Shown piece after piece: positions 35,118-43,979 of a stretch of 64,000 nt of DNA. The notes under the pieces were generated by a model. That model saw only the letters and a list, made by a program, of their open reading frames with translations, did no database searches and was not told the origin of the DNA. Source of the stretch: PMNU01 sp035479875 (GTDB lineage Bacteria; Patescibacteriota; Saccharimonadia; Saccharimonadales; UBA4665); the NCBI GenBank assembly GCA_035479875.1, contig DATIIH010000010.1, positions 7,650-71,649 of the forward strand, read 5' to 3'. A program made the translations under genes and the position numbers. Position 1 is the stretch's first letter; each line of letters starts with the position of its first letter.

Positions 35118-36199
35118 CCGATCACACCTTTGGGGCCCAGCTAGCTGCATACAAAAAGTTGATAGACGACGACATTGCAACGTACGCCGATTATTTGCAT
35201 ACCAGCGCCAGCAAACAATTTGGTCCGGCCGTGGCCCAAGAAGTCGATACCTTTTTAGACGTCCTAAGTCGCGGTGGCAAACGCCTGCGTGGTGCGCTCG
35301 TTATGGTTGGCTACGAAATGTGCGGCGGCACCAACAAAGCCATGATTATCCAGGCCGCCCGCGCCATCGAGATGCTTCACGCCTACATGCTCATAGTAGA
35401 TGATATCCAAGACCGCTCGCCGCTGCGCCGTGGCAAGCCCAGTGCGCACGTGATGCTCGCCGCTTGGCACCGCGCCCAAAAACTCAAAGGCGACCCTGAT
35501 CATTTTGGCATGAGCGTAGCGCTCGACGCCGCATACGGTGGCGCCCACGCCGCGCAGGCCATCCTTGCTAATATGGACGCCGACCCACAGCTCAAACTCA
35601 ATGTGCTCAGCATTACCAATCGTACACTTAGCATTACCGCCCATGGCCAAACGCAAGACATGGTCAACGCCGCCTCGGCCCACCCGACGAGCCAAGACAT
35701 CGAGCACGTGCTGGAATGGAAAAGTGCGCTTTACAGCTTTATTAACCCGCTGCACGTAGGCATGGTGCTGGCCGGCGCCGGCTGCGAAGCTACTGACGCG
35801 ATTACACCATACGCCACGCACCTCGGTAAAGCTTTCCAGATTATCGACGACATCGAGGGCATTTTTGGCAGCGCCAAAGAGCAGGGTACGAGCCCGCTTG
35901 ACGATATCCTAGAAGGCAAGATGACGATTCTCACTCATTACGCCCTGGCGCATGCCAGCGCCACCGATGCCGCCTTTTTGCGTAGTTGCCTCGGCAACCA
36001 GCAACTTACCGCCAAAGATTTCGCCCATTGCAAACAAGTGCTGGAGTCGTCCGGCGCCCGAGCTTTCGCCGCCAAGATCGCCGCCACACAAAGCGCCCAG
36101 GCACTTGAGGCGCTGGATGTCGCTAAAGGCCTGTGGGACGAGCAGGGCAGTGCCTTTTTGCGCGCCCTGGTCGGCACGTTCCAAGACCGAGCCAAGTAG
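35114..36199 (+). CDS. Polyprenyl diphosphate synthase
   Basis: 361 residues, trans-isoprenyl diphosphate synthase fold. GGKRLRGALV binds the diphosphate, the first Asp-rich motif is DDIQDRSPLRRG, and the second reads IIDDIEGIFG, with the last Asp of DDxxD replaced by Gly. It condenses isopentenyl diphosphate onto an allylic primer; chain length is not predictable from what I see. It is coupled to the preceding kinase by a 4-nt overlap, so the kinase may supply isoprenoid precursors (inference). Confidence 0.92.
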   Translation: MTDHTFGAQLAAYKKLIDDDIATYADYLHTSASKQFGPAVAQEVDTFLDVLSRGGKRLRGALVMVGYEMCGGTNKAMIIQAARAIEMLHAYMLIVDDIQDRSPLRRGKPSAHVMLAAWHRAQKLKGDPDHFGMSVALDAAYGGAHAAQAILANMDADPQLKLNVLSITNRTLSITAHGQTQDMVNAASAHPTSQDIEHVLEWKSALYSFINPLHVGMVLAGAGCEATDAITPYATHLGKAFQIIDDIEGIFGSAKEQGTSPLDDILEGKMTILTHYALAHASATDAAFLRSCLGNQQLTAKDFAHCKQVLESSGARAFAAKIAATQSAQALEALDVAKGLWDEQGSAFLRALVGTFQDRAK

Positions 36200-36221
36200 C
36201 TAGTCAACTCTGTTACGAGCG

Positions 36222-36250
36222 TTGCGAATATATAACATTTATGGTAATAT
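36222..36250 (+). promoter_or_regulatory. Promoter of unknown gene 36257
   Basis: TTGCGA (36222-36227), 17 bp, TAATAT (36245-36250), preceded by TGG. It is nearly the same as the promoter of the unknown gene at 1189. Confidence 0.75.
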
Positions 36251-36256
36251 ATGCGG

Positions 36257-37825
36257 ATGACAACAGCTGTGGCGGAGCGGGCAGGCGCACCCTTTTTTCA
36301 TGATTCACTAGCCGAGGTTCGCCTGGCGGATCACCCTTTGACGCAGCTGCACATGCTGGATAGCCTGCCAGTCGGTGACGACCCGGCGGCATACAGAGCG
36401 GCGATGCAAAGCTTTGCGGCCGACCCTACGGCCTCTGATTCGATCCTTGTGCGGTCTTACGCGCTGGAATGCGCGCGGCAAATCGATCCTAATACGAGTG
36501 AGGATGATGCCCGCAGTCGCGGTACCGATTATCGCGTGATGAATGGCATCGTCGCTAGCGAAGGCTTACAAGGCGCCTTTAGCTTTGAGTCGTCGCTCAG
36601 ATATTCTCCTCGGGCAGCGCTCCGGATTGGTGAGCGCTTTGCCTGGGCGCGCGGGGCTAACCCCGAAGCCACGTTGTGTGAATATGGCCCGCAGACAGCG
36701 CGCATGATCATAAGCGCCGCACTGGCCGAAGAATTGGGCAATCCTGAAGCCGCTCAATTATCAGCAGTAGATCGAGAGTTCATTAAGTTAGAGAACGTGC
36801 TGGCCCTCGGCCGCGTTAGTTATGATGGCGATCGTATCTATGGCCTTGTTGCCGATAATTTACGCGCTTTGGTTGGTGAGGAAGCGGCACTAGAATACGC
36901 CCGAACGCTCAACGGGTTACATGAGTCAGTTGGCAATCTTCGTGATCTGTTTCCAGAAGCCATTGCCAACAGTGTCGCAGAAGGTGCGCGCAAATTAGTG
37001 GCCGGCACGCTGCTTGTCCTAGAACGCCACGCCAGGACGCACCATACGACCGTCACGGTTGATCTTATTAAAGGAGATACGCTGTCCATGCCGTTTAGCG
37101 GCGATGAACCGCTACGTCTGCTCCAGCAGCTGGATGCTACACTTCGCAATCTCCACCACGATGTCACCGGCGAAGATTGCTATGCGATGCTCGCGACCAT
37201 TGGTCAACAGAACTCGTTCAAGCAGTATCGTTTTTTCGATGCCAATAGCGACCGGCCGCCGAGGTCGGCTTTGTACATCCGCCCTGAAGCCAGCCGTCGC
37301 CTCGACGACGAATACGATTTTGGCCGGCCGTGGCGTGGCGTCGAGGCTACTATGAGCTACGCAGGCCAGGTGAGCGCAGCTAGGCCGATTCCCCTCACCA
37401 AATACAGGGGTCGAGCTTCACGGCCCAACCAGCCGCCGGAGCCAGTTCCAGATATCATTTATATTCGTACCGACCGCGAAGGCCACGGTGACCCAACGCG
37501 GCACGACGGCCATCTAGTGTTTGACCTCGGCTCGATAAAAGGGCCTCGTAAGGCCTTTGGCACCAAAATCGCTTTCTTAATGGCCTACGCCGATCAACTC
37601 GATCGCGCCATTGAGCTCGAAGATTCCTGTTACGATGCGCCCAATGGTAGCCTCAACCATGTGCCACTGTACGGCACGCAGTTTGGCCAAAGTGATTACT
37701 TTGCTCGCCTGGCTATGGAACTTGACAATACGATGGCACAGCGGCGTCCGCCACGCCCTATCGTGAGGCGCTACTTTGCCCGACTAGCGGCGCGTGACGC
37801 CACTGCTTTGGCCGTAGCCAGTTGA
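36257..37825 (+). CDS. Unknown 522-residue soluble protein
   Basis: No family recognised. The N-terminal two thirds look helical and Ala-rich; the last third (after about 365) has beta-rich stretches (DIIYIRTDREGHGDPTRHDG, LVFDLGSIKGP). No signal peptide or membrane segment. The -10 ends 6 nt before the ATG at 36257, the expected leaderless start. Its 3' end overlaps the convergent TrmB-type gene by 55 bp. Confidence 0.75.
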   Translation: MTTAVAERAGAPFFHDSLAEVRLADHPLTQLHMLDSLPVGDDPAAYRAAMQSFAADPTASDSILVRSYALECARQIDPNTSEDDARSRGTDYRVMNGIVASEGLQGAFSFESSLRYSPRAALRIGERFAWARGANPEATLCEYGPQTARMIISAALAEELGNPEAAQLSAVDREFIKLENVLALGRVSYDGDRIYGLVADNLRALVGEEAALEYARTLNGLHESVGNLRDLFPEAIANSVAEGARKLVAGTLLVLERHARTHHTTVTVDLIKGDTLSMPFSGDEPLRLLQQLDATLRNLHHDVTGEDCYAMLATIGQQNSFKQYRFFDANSDRPPRSALYIRPEASRRLDDEYDFGRPWRGVEATMSYAGQVSAARPIPLTKYRGRASRPNQPPEPVPDIIYIRTDREGHGDPTRHDGHLVFDLGSIKGPRKAFGTKIAFLMAYADQLDRAIELEDSCYDAPNGSLNHVPLYGTQFGQSDYFARLAMELDNTMAQRRPPRPIVRRYFARLAARDATALAVAS

Positions 37826-38547
37826 AACATTTGGCGAAAGCTCTCGGCAATCTGCGGACTCTCGATCACCACGCCAATGGCTTCTTTGCCGTACGAAATC
37901 AGCGCCACTTTGTCGCCATAAATATCCCACTCCACCGGCGCCGTGTATGCCTGAGGTGGTAGCCAGGTTCGGACAAACTTATTTTTAAAGTCTTCTTCTT
38001 GGTTGTGAATGGCGCTCGGTACGTCAACGGTTAATGCATAGGTTGTGATGCCCAGGAGCGCTCGTTTTTTGCGGAACGGGGTAAAGAATTTGCCCTCTTG
38101 GTAAAAATCAACGTCGGCCGGCGAGCGCAATAAATAAATATCGCGGCCGGTGGCCAGCATGTCGTTAAAGATCCGCTCGATACCCTGCATCCCTTGGTAA
38201 AAGCGGACGCTGGGTTGCTCGGAATGTTTGAAGTAATAATGCATGAGGTCGGGCATGCCAGCCTTGAGTTTGCGTTCGCGCTGCTGCAGTTGTGCGGCCT
38301 GCTGCTGAACCAGCTGCTCCAACGCGGTCGGAGAAGTGGGGTAGTAGCGGACCTTTTTGCCGGTCTGGCCTTTGGTAGCCAGGCCGAGCTCACAGAGCTT
38401 ATCCAGAACCTTGTAGGCATTGCTGCGGCTCTCGCCGATCGTCACGCCCACCGCTGGCGCGGCGCACGCGCCGTCCTTAACCAATTCGGCGTACGCCCGA
38501 GCTTGCGGTTTTGTGAGACCGGTGTCTTCTAGAAGTTGGATGTCCAT
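37771..38547 (-). CDS. TrmB-type transcriptional regulator
   Basis: 258 residues. The N-terminal winged helix (LLEDTGLTKPQARAYAELV, then SRSNAYKVLDKLCELGLA) is typical of TrmB/sugar-specific regulators, followed by a coiled coil (about 75-105) and a phospholipase-D-like effector domain. It probably represses its own gene: the -35 TTCACA lies within a 27-bp palindrome. The start is 38547, 7 nt after TAGGAT (38555-38560); an ATG 16 codons upstream lies before the promoter. Confidence 0.88.
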   Translation of the reverse strand: MDIQLLEDTGLTKPQARAYAELVKDGACAAPAVGVTIGESRSNAYKVLDKLCELGLATKGQTGKKVRYYPTSPTALEQLVQQQAAQLQQRERKLKAGMPDLMHYYFKHSEQPSVRFYQGMQGIERIFNDMLATGRDIYLLRSPADVDFYQEGKFFTPFRKKRALLGITTYALTVDVPSAIHNQEEDFKNKFVRTWLPPQAYTAPVEWDIYGDKVALISYGKEAIGVVIESPQIAESFRQMFQLATAKAVASRAASRAK

Positions 38548-38573
38548 GCGCCCTATCCTAGCATACTCTGTCT

Positions 38574-38600
38574 CGTATGTGAATATATATTTCACATACG
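38574..38600. promoter_or_regulatory. Perfect 27-bp palindromic operator
   Basis: Arms CGTATGTGAA (38574-38583) and TTCACATACG (38591-38600) around TATATAT. The left arm contains the -35 (TTCACA on the minus strand) of the TrmB-type gene, 17 bp from its -10, so a bound regulator would block that promoter. It may also affect the divergent gene at 38675. Confidence 0.85.
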
Positions 38601-38674
38601 ATCATACATTCGTTGTCTCCAGTCGCGGTATATTGCATAGTAATTGGGTCTTAAATAGAAAGGTCTGATTGATT

Positions 38675-38863
38675 ATGGAGAATAAATACGGCGAATGTCA
38701 CGACGATCGTACCTACGAAGATGCGGGCGTTGACCCGGATGAAGTCAGGTGGCTCCGCGATCGCGCCTCTGATGGCAACTACACCAATCAAGATGCCGCC
38801 CAGCGAGAGCTTGATCGACTAAATAACCAAGCTATTGCGGGACAGGGAGAGATATTCGGCTAA
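38675..38863 (+). CDS. Small charged protein, unknown
   Basis: 62 residues, acidic/charged (DPDEVRWLRDRASDGNYTNQ), no recognised family. GAAAGG lies about 11 nt before the ATG at 38675; a TTG at 38669 is less likely. It is the first gene after the palindromic operator and may form an operon with the laccase-domain-like gene 35 nt downstream. Confidence 0.6.
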   Translation: MENKYGECHDDRTYEDAGVDPDEVRWLRDRASDGNYTNQDAAQRELDRLNNQAIAGQGEIFG

Positions 38864-38898
38864 ATCACCAAACGAAGTGTCTAGACGAGGAATAGGAT

Positions 38899-40050
38899 AT
38901 GAATATGAACAACGATCCCGGCCTTCCGAATCTCGGTTTGGCCCTCCAAATGGAGCGTGCTGCCGCCATCGGCACTGTGCTGCCGATAGGCGACACAACT
39001 TTTGCGGTTATGACCGCACTCGAAACTGCCGACGGCGATCCGCTAATCGGCAATGTGATTCGTAGAACCTGCTTGGCAGTCGGTGCACAGATGTGCGCCC
39101 AGACATGCCAGCTGGCTGCATTGCGCGGCCCTGCGTCACTGGCCGAGCTCAAACCAGAGACGCCAGACATGCTTGCAGCCAAAGGTGTGGACGAGACCAC
39201 GTTGCTCGAGCAAGACCCCACCGCCTGCTCAGATCAAAACGTACTACATACGCTCGCTGCCCTAGGTGTGAGGCCTGAGCAAGCTTTAATTGTTGGCGTT
39301 AGCGTTACCGAAGACAAGATTGGCTATTTGGATGACGACAGAACACGCGACAGCGTTACTCAAAACCCACATGGCTGGTTCGAGGTGCCTGGATTCAACG
39401 CTTTCTTTGTGCGCAAAACCGACGCCCTGCAGCACAACTCGCCAGATGGCGCTAAGCCAGTGCAGGTGCTCGGCAATCGTCTGGCCGACAGCGGCTCTTT
39501 GGTCATTGAGATGGTAGACCGCGACGGCGCGCCGGTGATTGGCATGGTGCACAGCACTCGTACCAATATGCCCGGACGCGAGCATCGCACTGAGTACGAT
39601 GGGCAGCAGCAAAGTTTTGTGCACTATGTTTTGACCGACTCAATGGCCCACTTTGGCGCTAGCCCCGAAAGCGTCAAGATACGCATGATTGCCGCTGTTG
39701 GCCCCGAGGCCTGGGCTAAGCGTTACACAGACGCGGCTAAGCTTGAAAGCCAGCTCCCGGGATGGGCCGCGGACGGGCTCGTCTTTAATGCCACCACCTC
39801 TGAGTGGGTGCAGCCCGGTACCCCGATTAGTAAGCAAGATAAGCTACTGCCACAGTATCCTACAAAGGTTCGTTTTGAGGTCGAAGAGGCGGCAGCCGAG
39901 CTCGGCATCACTGACTTACAGTTTGAAGGCTCGCTCGACCCGGGCCAGCCACATGGCGGCAAGATCCACAGTTCGGCTAACCGCCGCCGCGTAGACCCCG
40001 ACACACCGCCTAGAGACACACGTGACCTATACGCTGCAGTCTTTGCTTAA
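38899..40050 (+). CDS. Divergent YfiH/laccase-domain-like protein
   Basis: 383 residues. From about 130 to 300 the layout follows the YfiH (PF02578) family: an NxRLADSGSLVIEMVD segment where the family has ADC, then APVIGMVHSTR where it has HAGWRG, then a helix and IAAVGPEAWAKRY where it has IGPxI...Y. The catalytic Cys is Ser here while the His is kept, so purine-nucleoside phosphorylase activity is doubtful. The N-terminal ~125 residues are unmatched. GAGGAA lies 6 nt before the ATG. Confidence 0.5.
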   Translation: MNMNNDPGLPNLGLALQMERAAAIGTVLPIGDTTFAVMTALETADGDPLIGNVIRRTCLAVGAQMCAQTCQLAALRGPASLAELKPETPDMLAAKGVDETTLLEQDPTACSDQNVLHTLAALGVRPEQALIVGVSVTEDKIGYLDDDRTRDSVTQNPHGWFEVPGFNAFFVRKTDALQHNSPDGAKPVQVLGNRLADSGSLVIEMVDRDGAPVIGMVHSTRTNMPGREHRTEYDGQQQSFVHYVLTDSMAHFGASPESVKIRMIAAVGPEAWAKRYTDAAKLESQLPGWAADGLVFNATTSEWVQPGTPISKQDKLLPQYPTKVRFEVEEAAAELGITDLQFEGSLDPGQPHGGKIHSSANRRRVDPDTPPRDTRDLYAAVFA

Positions 40051-40126
40051 TTGTCGTATATTTCACTCCGTAGAGACTTCCCCTTATGCTTGCCTCTGAT
40101 AATAGTTTTGTACTACTGTACAGAAC

Positions 40127-41383
40127 ATGAGTACGCGTATCGAGGCCTTCGGTGGTGGCCTCGGAGGACCAGTAGAATTTGACTTGCCGTTCGATCAGGC
40201 TGCCGCATATGTGCCTGACGGGGCGCCTGCCGAGGTAACGGTTGTAGCCGGAACTCTTGACGACGCTATCACCGACCAGGTAATGGAACCTAGAAGTCGC
40301 GAACCCAATACTGACGACGCAGATCCGTTCGCGGGCGACGAAGAAGGCGAACAACCCGAAACGCGCAAAGAGCCAGAGGACCCCGAAGACACCGAGATAA
40401 GTGTGAGCACTGACCTCGTCAGGGTTTACTTGCAACAGATCGCTCGGACGCCACTTCTCAACGCCGAGCAAGAGGTAATGCTATCCAAGAGAATTGAGGC
40501 TGGGCTGCGAGCCGAAGACCTTCTTGGCGAGCTTGACGAGCATACCGTGGCTCTATGGGCGCTAAGGATGAGGTTCGGCTATAAACCACCCGCAGGTGGA
40601 CGCTTGGTGCACGACCTTTTGACGGTACAGCGTGATGGTGAGCGCGCTAAGAACCATCTTATGGAGGCTAACCTACGCCTAGTAGTGAGTATAGCTAAGC
40701 ATTACACCGGCCGCGGTATGGCCTTTTTGGATCTTATACAAGAAGGGAACACGGGTTTAGTCCGCGCTGTTGAGAAGTTTGACTTCACTAAAGGCTACAA
40801 GTTTAGCACCTATGCCACTTGGTGGATCCGCCAGGCAATAACTAGGGGGATGGCCAACCAAGCGCGTGCGGTCCGCGTCCCAGTTCATTTTTTTGAGGTT
40901 ATGAACAGAGTCCGTAGAGTGACTGCCGAACTCGAGAGAGACCTTGGCCGCAAGCCTACACCTGCGGAAGTGACAGCAGAAGCAAAGATATCTCCTGAGG
41001 TCTATGAGCAGGTTATGGAGGTTGAACGTCAGGAGCCTGTGTCTCTGGATATGCCCGTCAAGGGAGGCAAACCAGGAAGCGTGCGCGAGGCAGAGACAAC
41101 ATTGGGCGATATAGTTGCCGCTCGGCCGGCCACCGCACCTCGAGAAGTCGAAGATAGGCAGACGAGGGAAGTGATTGAAGACGTACTAGCTACGCTTACT
41201 GACCGCGAAGCAGGCGTCATGCGTCGTCGTCATGGTTTTGAGGATGGTAGGATATGGACCCTCGAGGAGTTAGGCGAATTCTACGGAGTATCGCGTGAAC
41301 GTATTCGTCAGGTCGAACGCAAGACGCTGTTAAAGCTACGAAACGGGAGACGCGGTGCGCGTCTCGCAGAGCTCCGCGATTAG
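40127..41383 (+). CDS. Second sigma-70 factor, RpoD-like
   Basis: 418 residues. An acidic N-terminus (about 50-85) precedes region 1.2 (LVRVYLQQIARTPLL), region 2 with GRGMAFLDLIQEGNTGLVRA and STYATWWIRQAITRG, region 3 with DLGRKPTPAEV, and 4.2 with GVSRERIRQVERKTLLKLR. Region 2.4 equals that of rpoD, so it should read the same -10. It uses more AGA, AGG and CTA codons than rpoD. TACTGT (40114-40119) ends 7 nt before the ATG. It is probably an alternative factor for a growth phase or lifestyle switch (inference). Confidence 0.93.
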   Translation: MSTRIEAFGGGLGGPVEFDLPFDQAAAYVPDGAPAEVTVVAGTLDDAITDQVMEPRSREPNTDDADPFAGDEEGEQPETRKEPEDPEDTEISVSTDLVRVYLQQIARTPLLNAEQEVMLSKRIEAGLRAEDLLGELDEHTVALWALRMRFGYKPPAGGRLVHDLLTVQRDGERAKNHLMEANLRLVVSIAKHYTGRGMAFLDLIQEGNTGLVRAVEKFDFTKGYKFSTYATWWIRQAITRGMANQARAVRVPVHFFEVMNRVRRVTAELERDLGRKPTPAEVTAEAKISPEVYEQVMEVERQEPVSLDMPVKGGKPGSVREAETTLGDIVAARPATAPREVEDRQTREVIEDVLATLTDREAGVMRRRHGFEDGRIWTLEELGEFYGVSRERIRQVERKTLLKLRNGRRGARLAELRD

Positions 41384-41416
41384 CCTAGCGCCACTGGCAG
41401 GGTATAATACCACTAT

Positions 41417-43963
41417 ATGACCCAGAGACTCGTAATTATCGACGGCAAAAGCGTCTTCTACCGCGGCTACTACGCCATGCCTAATCTAAGCACTAAAGAT
41501 GGCCGCCCTACCGGCGGCGTGTATGGTTTTGCCGTCATGGCGCTAGAGGTCGTTAAAAAGCTCAAGCCCAACTACGTGGTGGTGGCTTGGGATAAACGCC
41601 ACACCAATATTCGCTCGCGCCTCAAGCTCTACCCGCAGTACAAAGGCAACCGTAAACCCGCGCCCGAAGATTTTTATGACCAAGTAGAGATTTTATATGA
41701 ACTTTTGCAGAGCCTAGGATGGCCTCTGTACGAAGCCGATGATTACGAAGCCGACGACCTGATGGGCGCCTTTGCTATGCAAGCTGGCAAAAAAGGCATC
41801 GAGAGCTATCTGGTGACTAGCGATCTTGACGTTCTGCAGCTGGTGAACGCCCACACGCATATCTACACCCTTAAAAAAGGCCTCAGCCACATAGAATTGT
41901 TCGACGTCGCCCATTTTGAAGAAAAATACGGCGTGGGCGCCCACCAATGGGTCGATGTAAAAGCGCTCAAGGGCGATTCGTCCGACAACGTGCCCGGAGT
42001 GGCAGGCATCGGCGAAAAAACCGCGCTCGAACTTATTTCTGAATATCATGACCTCGACGGTGTGTACGATCACCTCGAACTATTAAAACCGGCGCTGCGC
42101 GACAAATTGGCAAAAGATAAAAAAATGGCCTACCTCAGCAAAAAGCTCGTGACGCTCTGGGTAGATGCGCCCGTGATGCTCGATTTTGATAAGGCCAAAT
42201 TGCACGACGGCGTCACACCGGAGTTTGTGGCACTGCTGCGCAAGTTCGAATTCCGTGCGCTGCTCAACCAAGTAGAATCAGCCATGACCAGTGCCGAGCT
42301 CGCCTCGCTGGAAGCAGCCGCACCCGAAGAAGCGGGCAAGGGCAGCATGCCCGCTGCCAAAGAGGTAAAACTCAACACCAAGGACTACGCAGCTGCCGAA
42401 CCGCGCCTCGTCGCTCTCAGCCCTGACAGCGACGCATTGTGGGTGAGCGCCAAGCCCGGCGAGTACTCCATATTGGAACTAGCGGACGCTGCCGATGTCT
42501 TGCAGGCACCGCTTATTGGTCACGACCTCAAAAGTCTTTTCCGTGCACTACTCGCCGCCGGCGTTACAACCACCGGGGAAGTAGCGCACGACACGCGCAT
42601 CGCGGCGTTCATTCTTAACGCTTTGATCCGTTCGCACGACCTCGGCGACCTCGTAGGTCGCACCGTTAACCCGGACAACCCTGGCCAAGTGGTAAGCGCT
42701 ATCTGGCAACTCCACGCCGAGCAACAAGCCGAGTTCAAAAAATTGCCCGCGCTCCAAAAAGTAGCCACCGACATCGACTTCCCAAGCATTTATTTGCTGG
42801 CCAAAATCGAGCACCGCGGCATCTTGCTCGATAGCCCGTATCTTGCCACCATGAGCAAAGAATTCGTCAAAAAGATCGGCGCGTTGGAACGCAACATTTA
42901 CGCCCACGCCGGGCAAGAGTTTAATATCGCCTCGCCGGCTCAACTCGGCATGATTTTGTTCGAGAAACTGCAGCTGCCCACGGCCGGAGTAAAGAAGGGC
43001 AAGACTGGCTACAGCACCGGCGCGCTCGAACTCGCCAAGTTACGCGAGCTGCACCCGATAGTTGATCTCATCACGCAGTATCGTGAGTACACTAAGCTCA
43101 AAAGCACATACATCGACGCGCTGCCCAAGCTCGTAGACGCCCGCGGCAAATTGCACACCACCTTTGCGTTAGACGTAGCTGCTACCGGCCGCCTGAGCTC
43201 ACACGACCCCAACTTGCAAAACATTCCCACTCGTACCGACCTCGGCCATGCCATTCGCACCGCGTTCGTTCCGGCTAAGGGCAACGTATTTGTGAGCGCC
43301 GATTATTCGCAATTTGAGCTTCGCCTCGCCGCCGTGATGGCCGACGACAAAGAGCTGCAAGAGAGCTTTAACAAAGACCTCGATGTCCATACCCAAACCG
43401 CCGCGCAGGTGTACGGCGTGCCGCTCGACAAAGTGACTAAAGAGATGCGCAGGCACGCCAAAGCAGTCAACTTCGGCATTTTGTATGGTATGAGCCCACA
43501 CGGCCTGAGTGCCGCCACCGGCATGACCTTTGTAGAGGCCAGACAGTTTATCGACAAATATTTTGAACTGCGCAAACCCGTACGCAAGTACATCGATGGT
43601 ACGCTGCAGCAGGCACTGCACGACGGCTACGTACAGACGATTTTTGGCCGCCGTCGTCCCACCCCCGACATTAAAAGTAGCAACTTTGCCGTACGCGAAG
43701 CTGCCAAACGCGCCGCCATGAACATGCCCATCCAGGGCACCGAAGCAGACATTATGAAGCTGGCGATGCTCAAGCTAGAGGACGCGCTGGGCGATAAAGG
43801 CCAGCAGCTACTGCAGATCCATGACAGCATTTTGGTGGAATGCCCCGGCCCGAACGTGGGCGCAGTGGCCAAGATCCTCAAAGACACCATGGAATCGATC
43901 CACCCGCTGCCGGTGCACCTCAAAGTAGACGTCACCACCGGCAAAAATTGGGGCGATTTGTAA
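41417..43963 (+). CDS. polA: DNA polymerase I, proofreading domain degenerate
   Basis: 848 residues. The 5'-3' exonuclease (about 1-290) is intact (DGKSVFYRGYYAMP, YEADDLMGA, GDSSDNVPGVAGIGEKTA). The 3'-5' exonuclease domain (about 310-480) keeps the fold (LIGHDLKSLF, HDTRIAAFIL) but lacks the motif I DxE, so it is likely inactive. The polymerase domain has motif A SADYSQFELRL, the O-helix RRHAKAVNFGILYGMSPHGL and motif C IHDSILVE. TATAAT (41403-41408) ends 8 nt before the ATG. Confidence 0.97.
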   Translation: MTQRLVIIDGKSVFYRGYYAMPNLSTKDGRPTGGVYGFAVMALEVVKKLKPNYVVVAWDKRHTNIRSRLKLYPQYKGNRKPAPEDFYDQVEILYELLQSLGWPLYEADDYEADDLMGAFAMQAGKKGIESYLVTSDLDVLQLVNAHTHIYTLKKGLSHIELFDVAHFEEKYGVGAHQWVDVKALKGDSSDNVPGVAGIGEKTALELISEYHDLDGVYDHLELLKPALRDKLAKDKKMAYLSKKLVTLWVDAPVMLDFDKAKLHDGVTPEFVALLRKFEFRALLNQVESAMTSAELASLEAAAPEEAGKGSMPAAKEVKLNTKDYAAAEPRLVALSPDSDALWVSAKPGEYSILELADAADVLQAPLIGHDLKSLFRALLAAGVTTTGEVAHDTRIAAFILNALIRSHDLGDLVGRTVNPDNPGQVVSAIWQLHAEQQAEFKKLPALQKVATDIDFPSIYLLAKIEHRGILLDSPYLATMSKEFVKKIGALERNIYAHAGQEFNIASPAQLGMILFEKLQLPTAGVKKGKTGYSTGALELAKLRELHPIVDLITQYREYTKLKSTYIDALPKLVDARGKLHTTFALDVAATGRLSSHDPNLQNIPTRTDLGHAIRTAFVPAKGNVFVSADYSQFELRLAAVMADDKELQESFNKDLDVHTQTAAQVYGVPLDKVTKEMRRHAKAVNFGILYGMSPHGLSAATGMTFVEARQFIDKYFELRKPVRKYIDGTLQQALHDGYVQTIFGRRRPTPDIKSSNFAVREAAKRAAMNMPIQGTEADIMKLAMLKLEDALGDKGQQLLQIHDSILVECPGPNVGAVAKILKDTMESIHPLPVHLKVDVTTGKNWGDL

Positions 43964-43979
43964 CGATTAGGAGGGTGAT

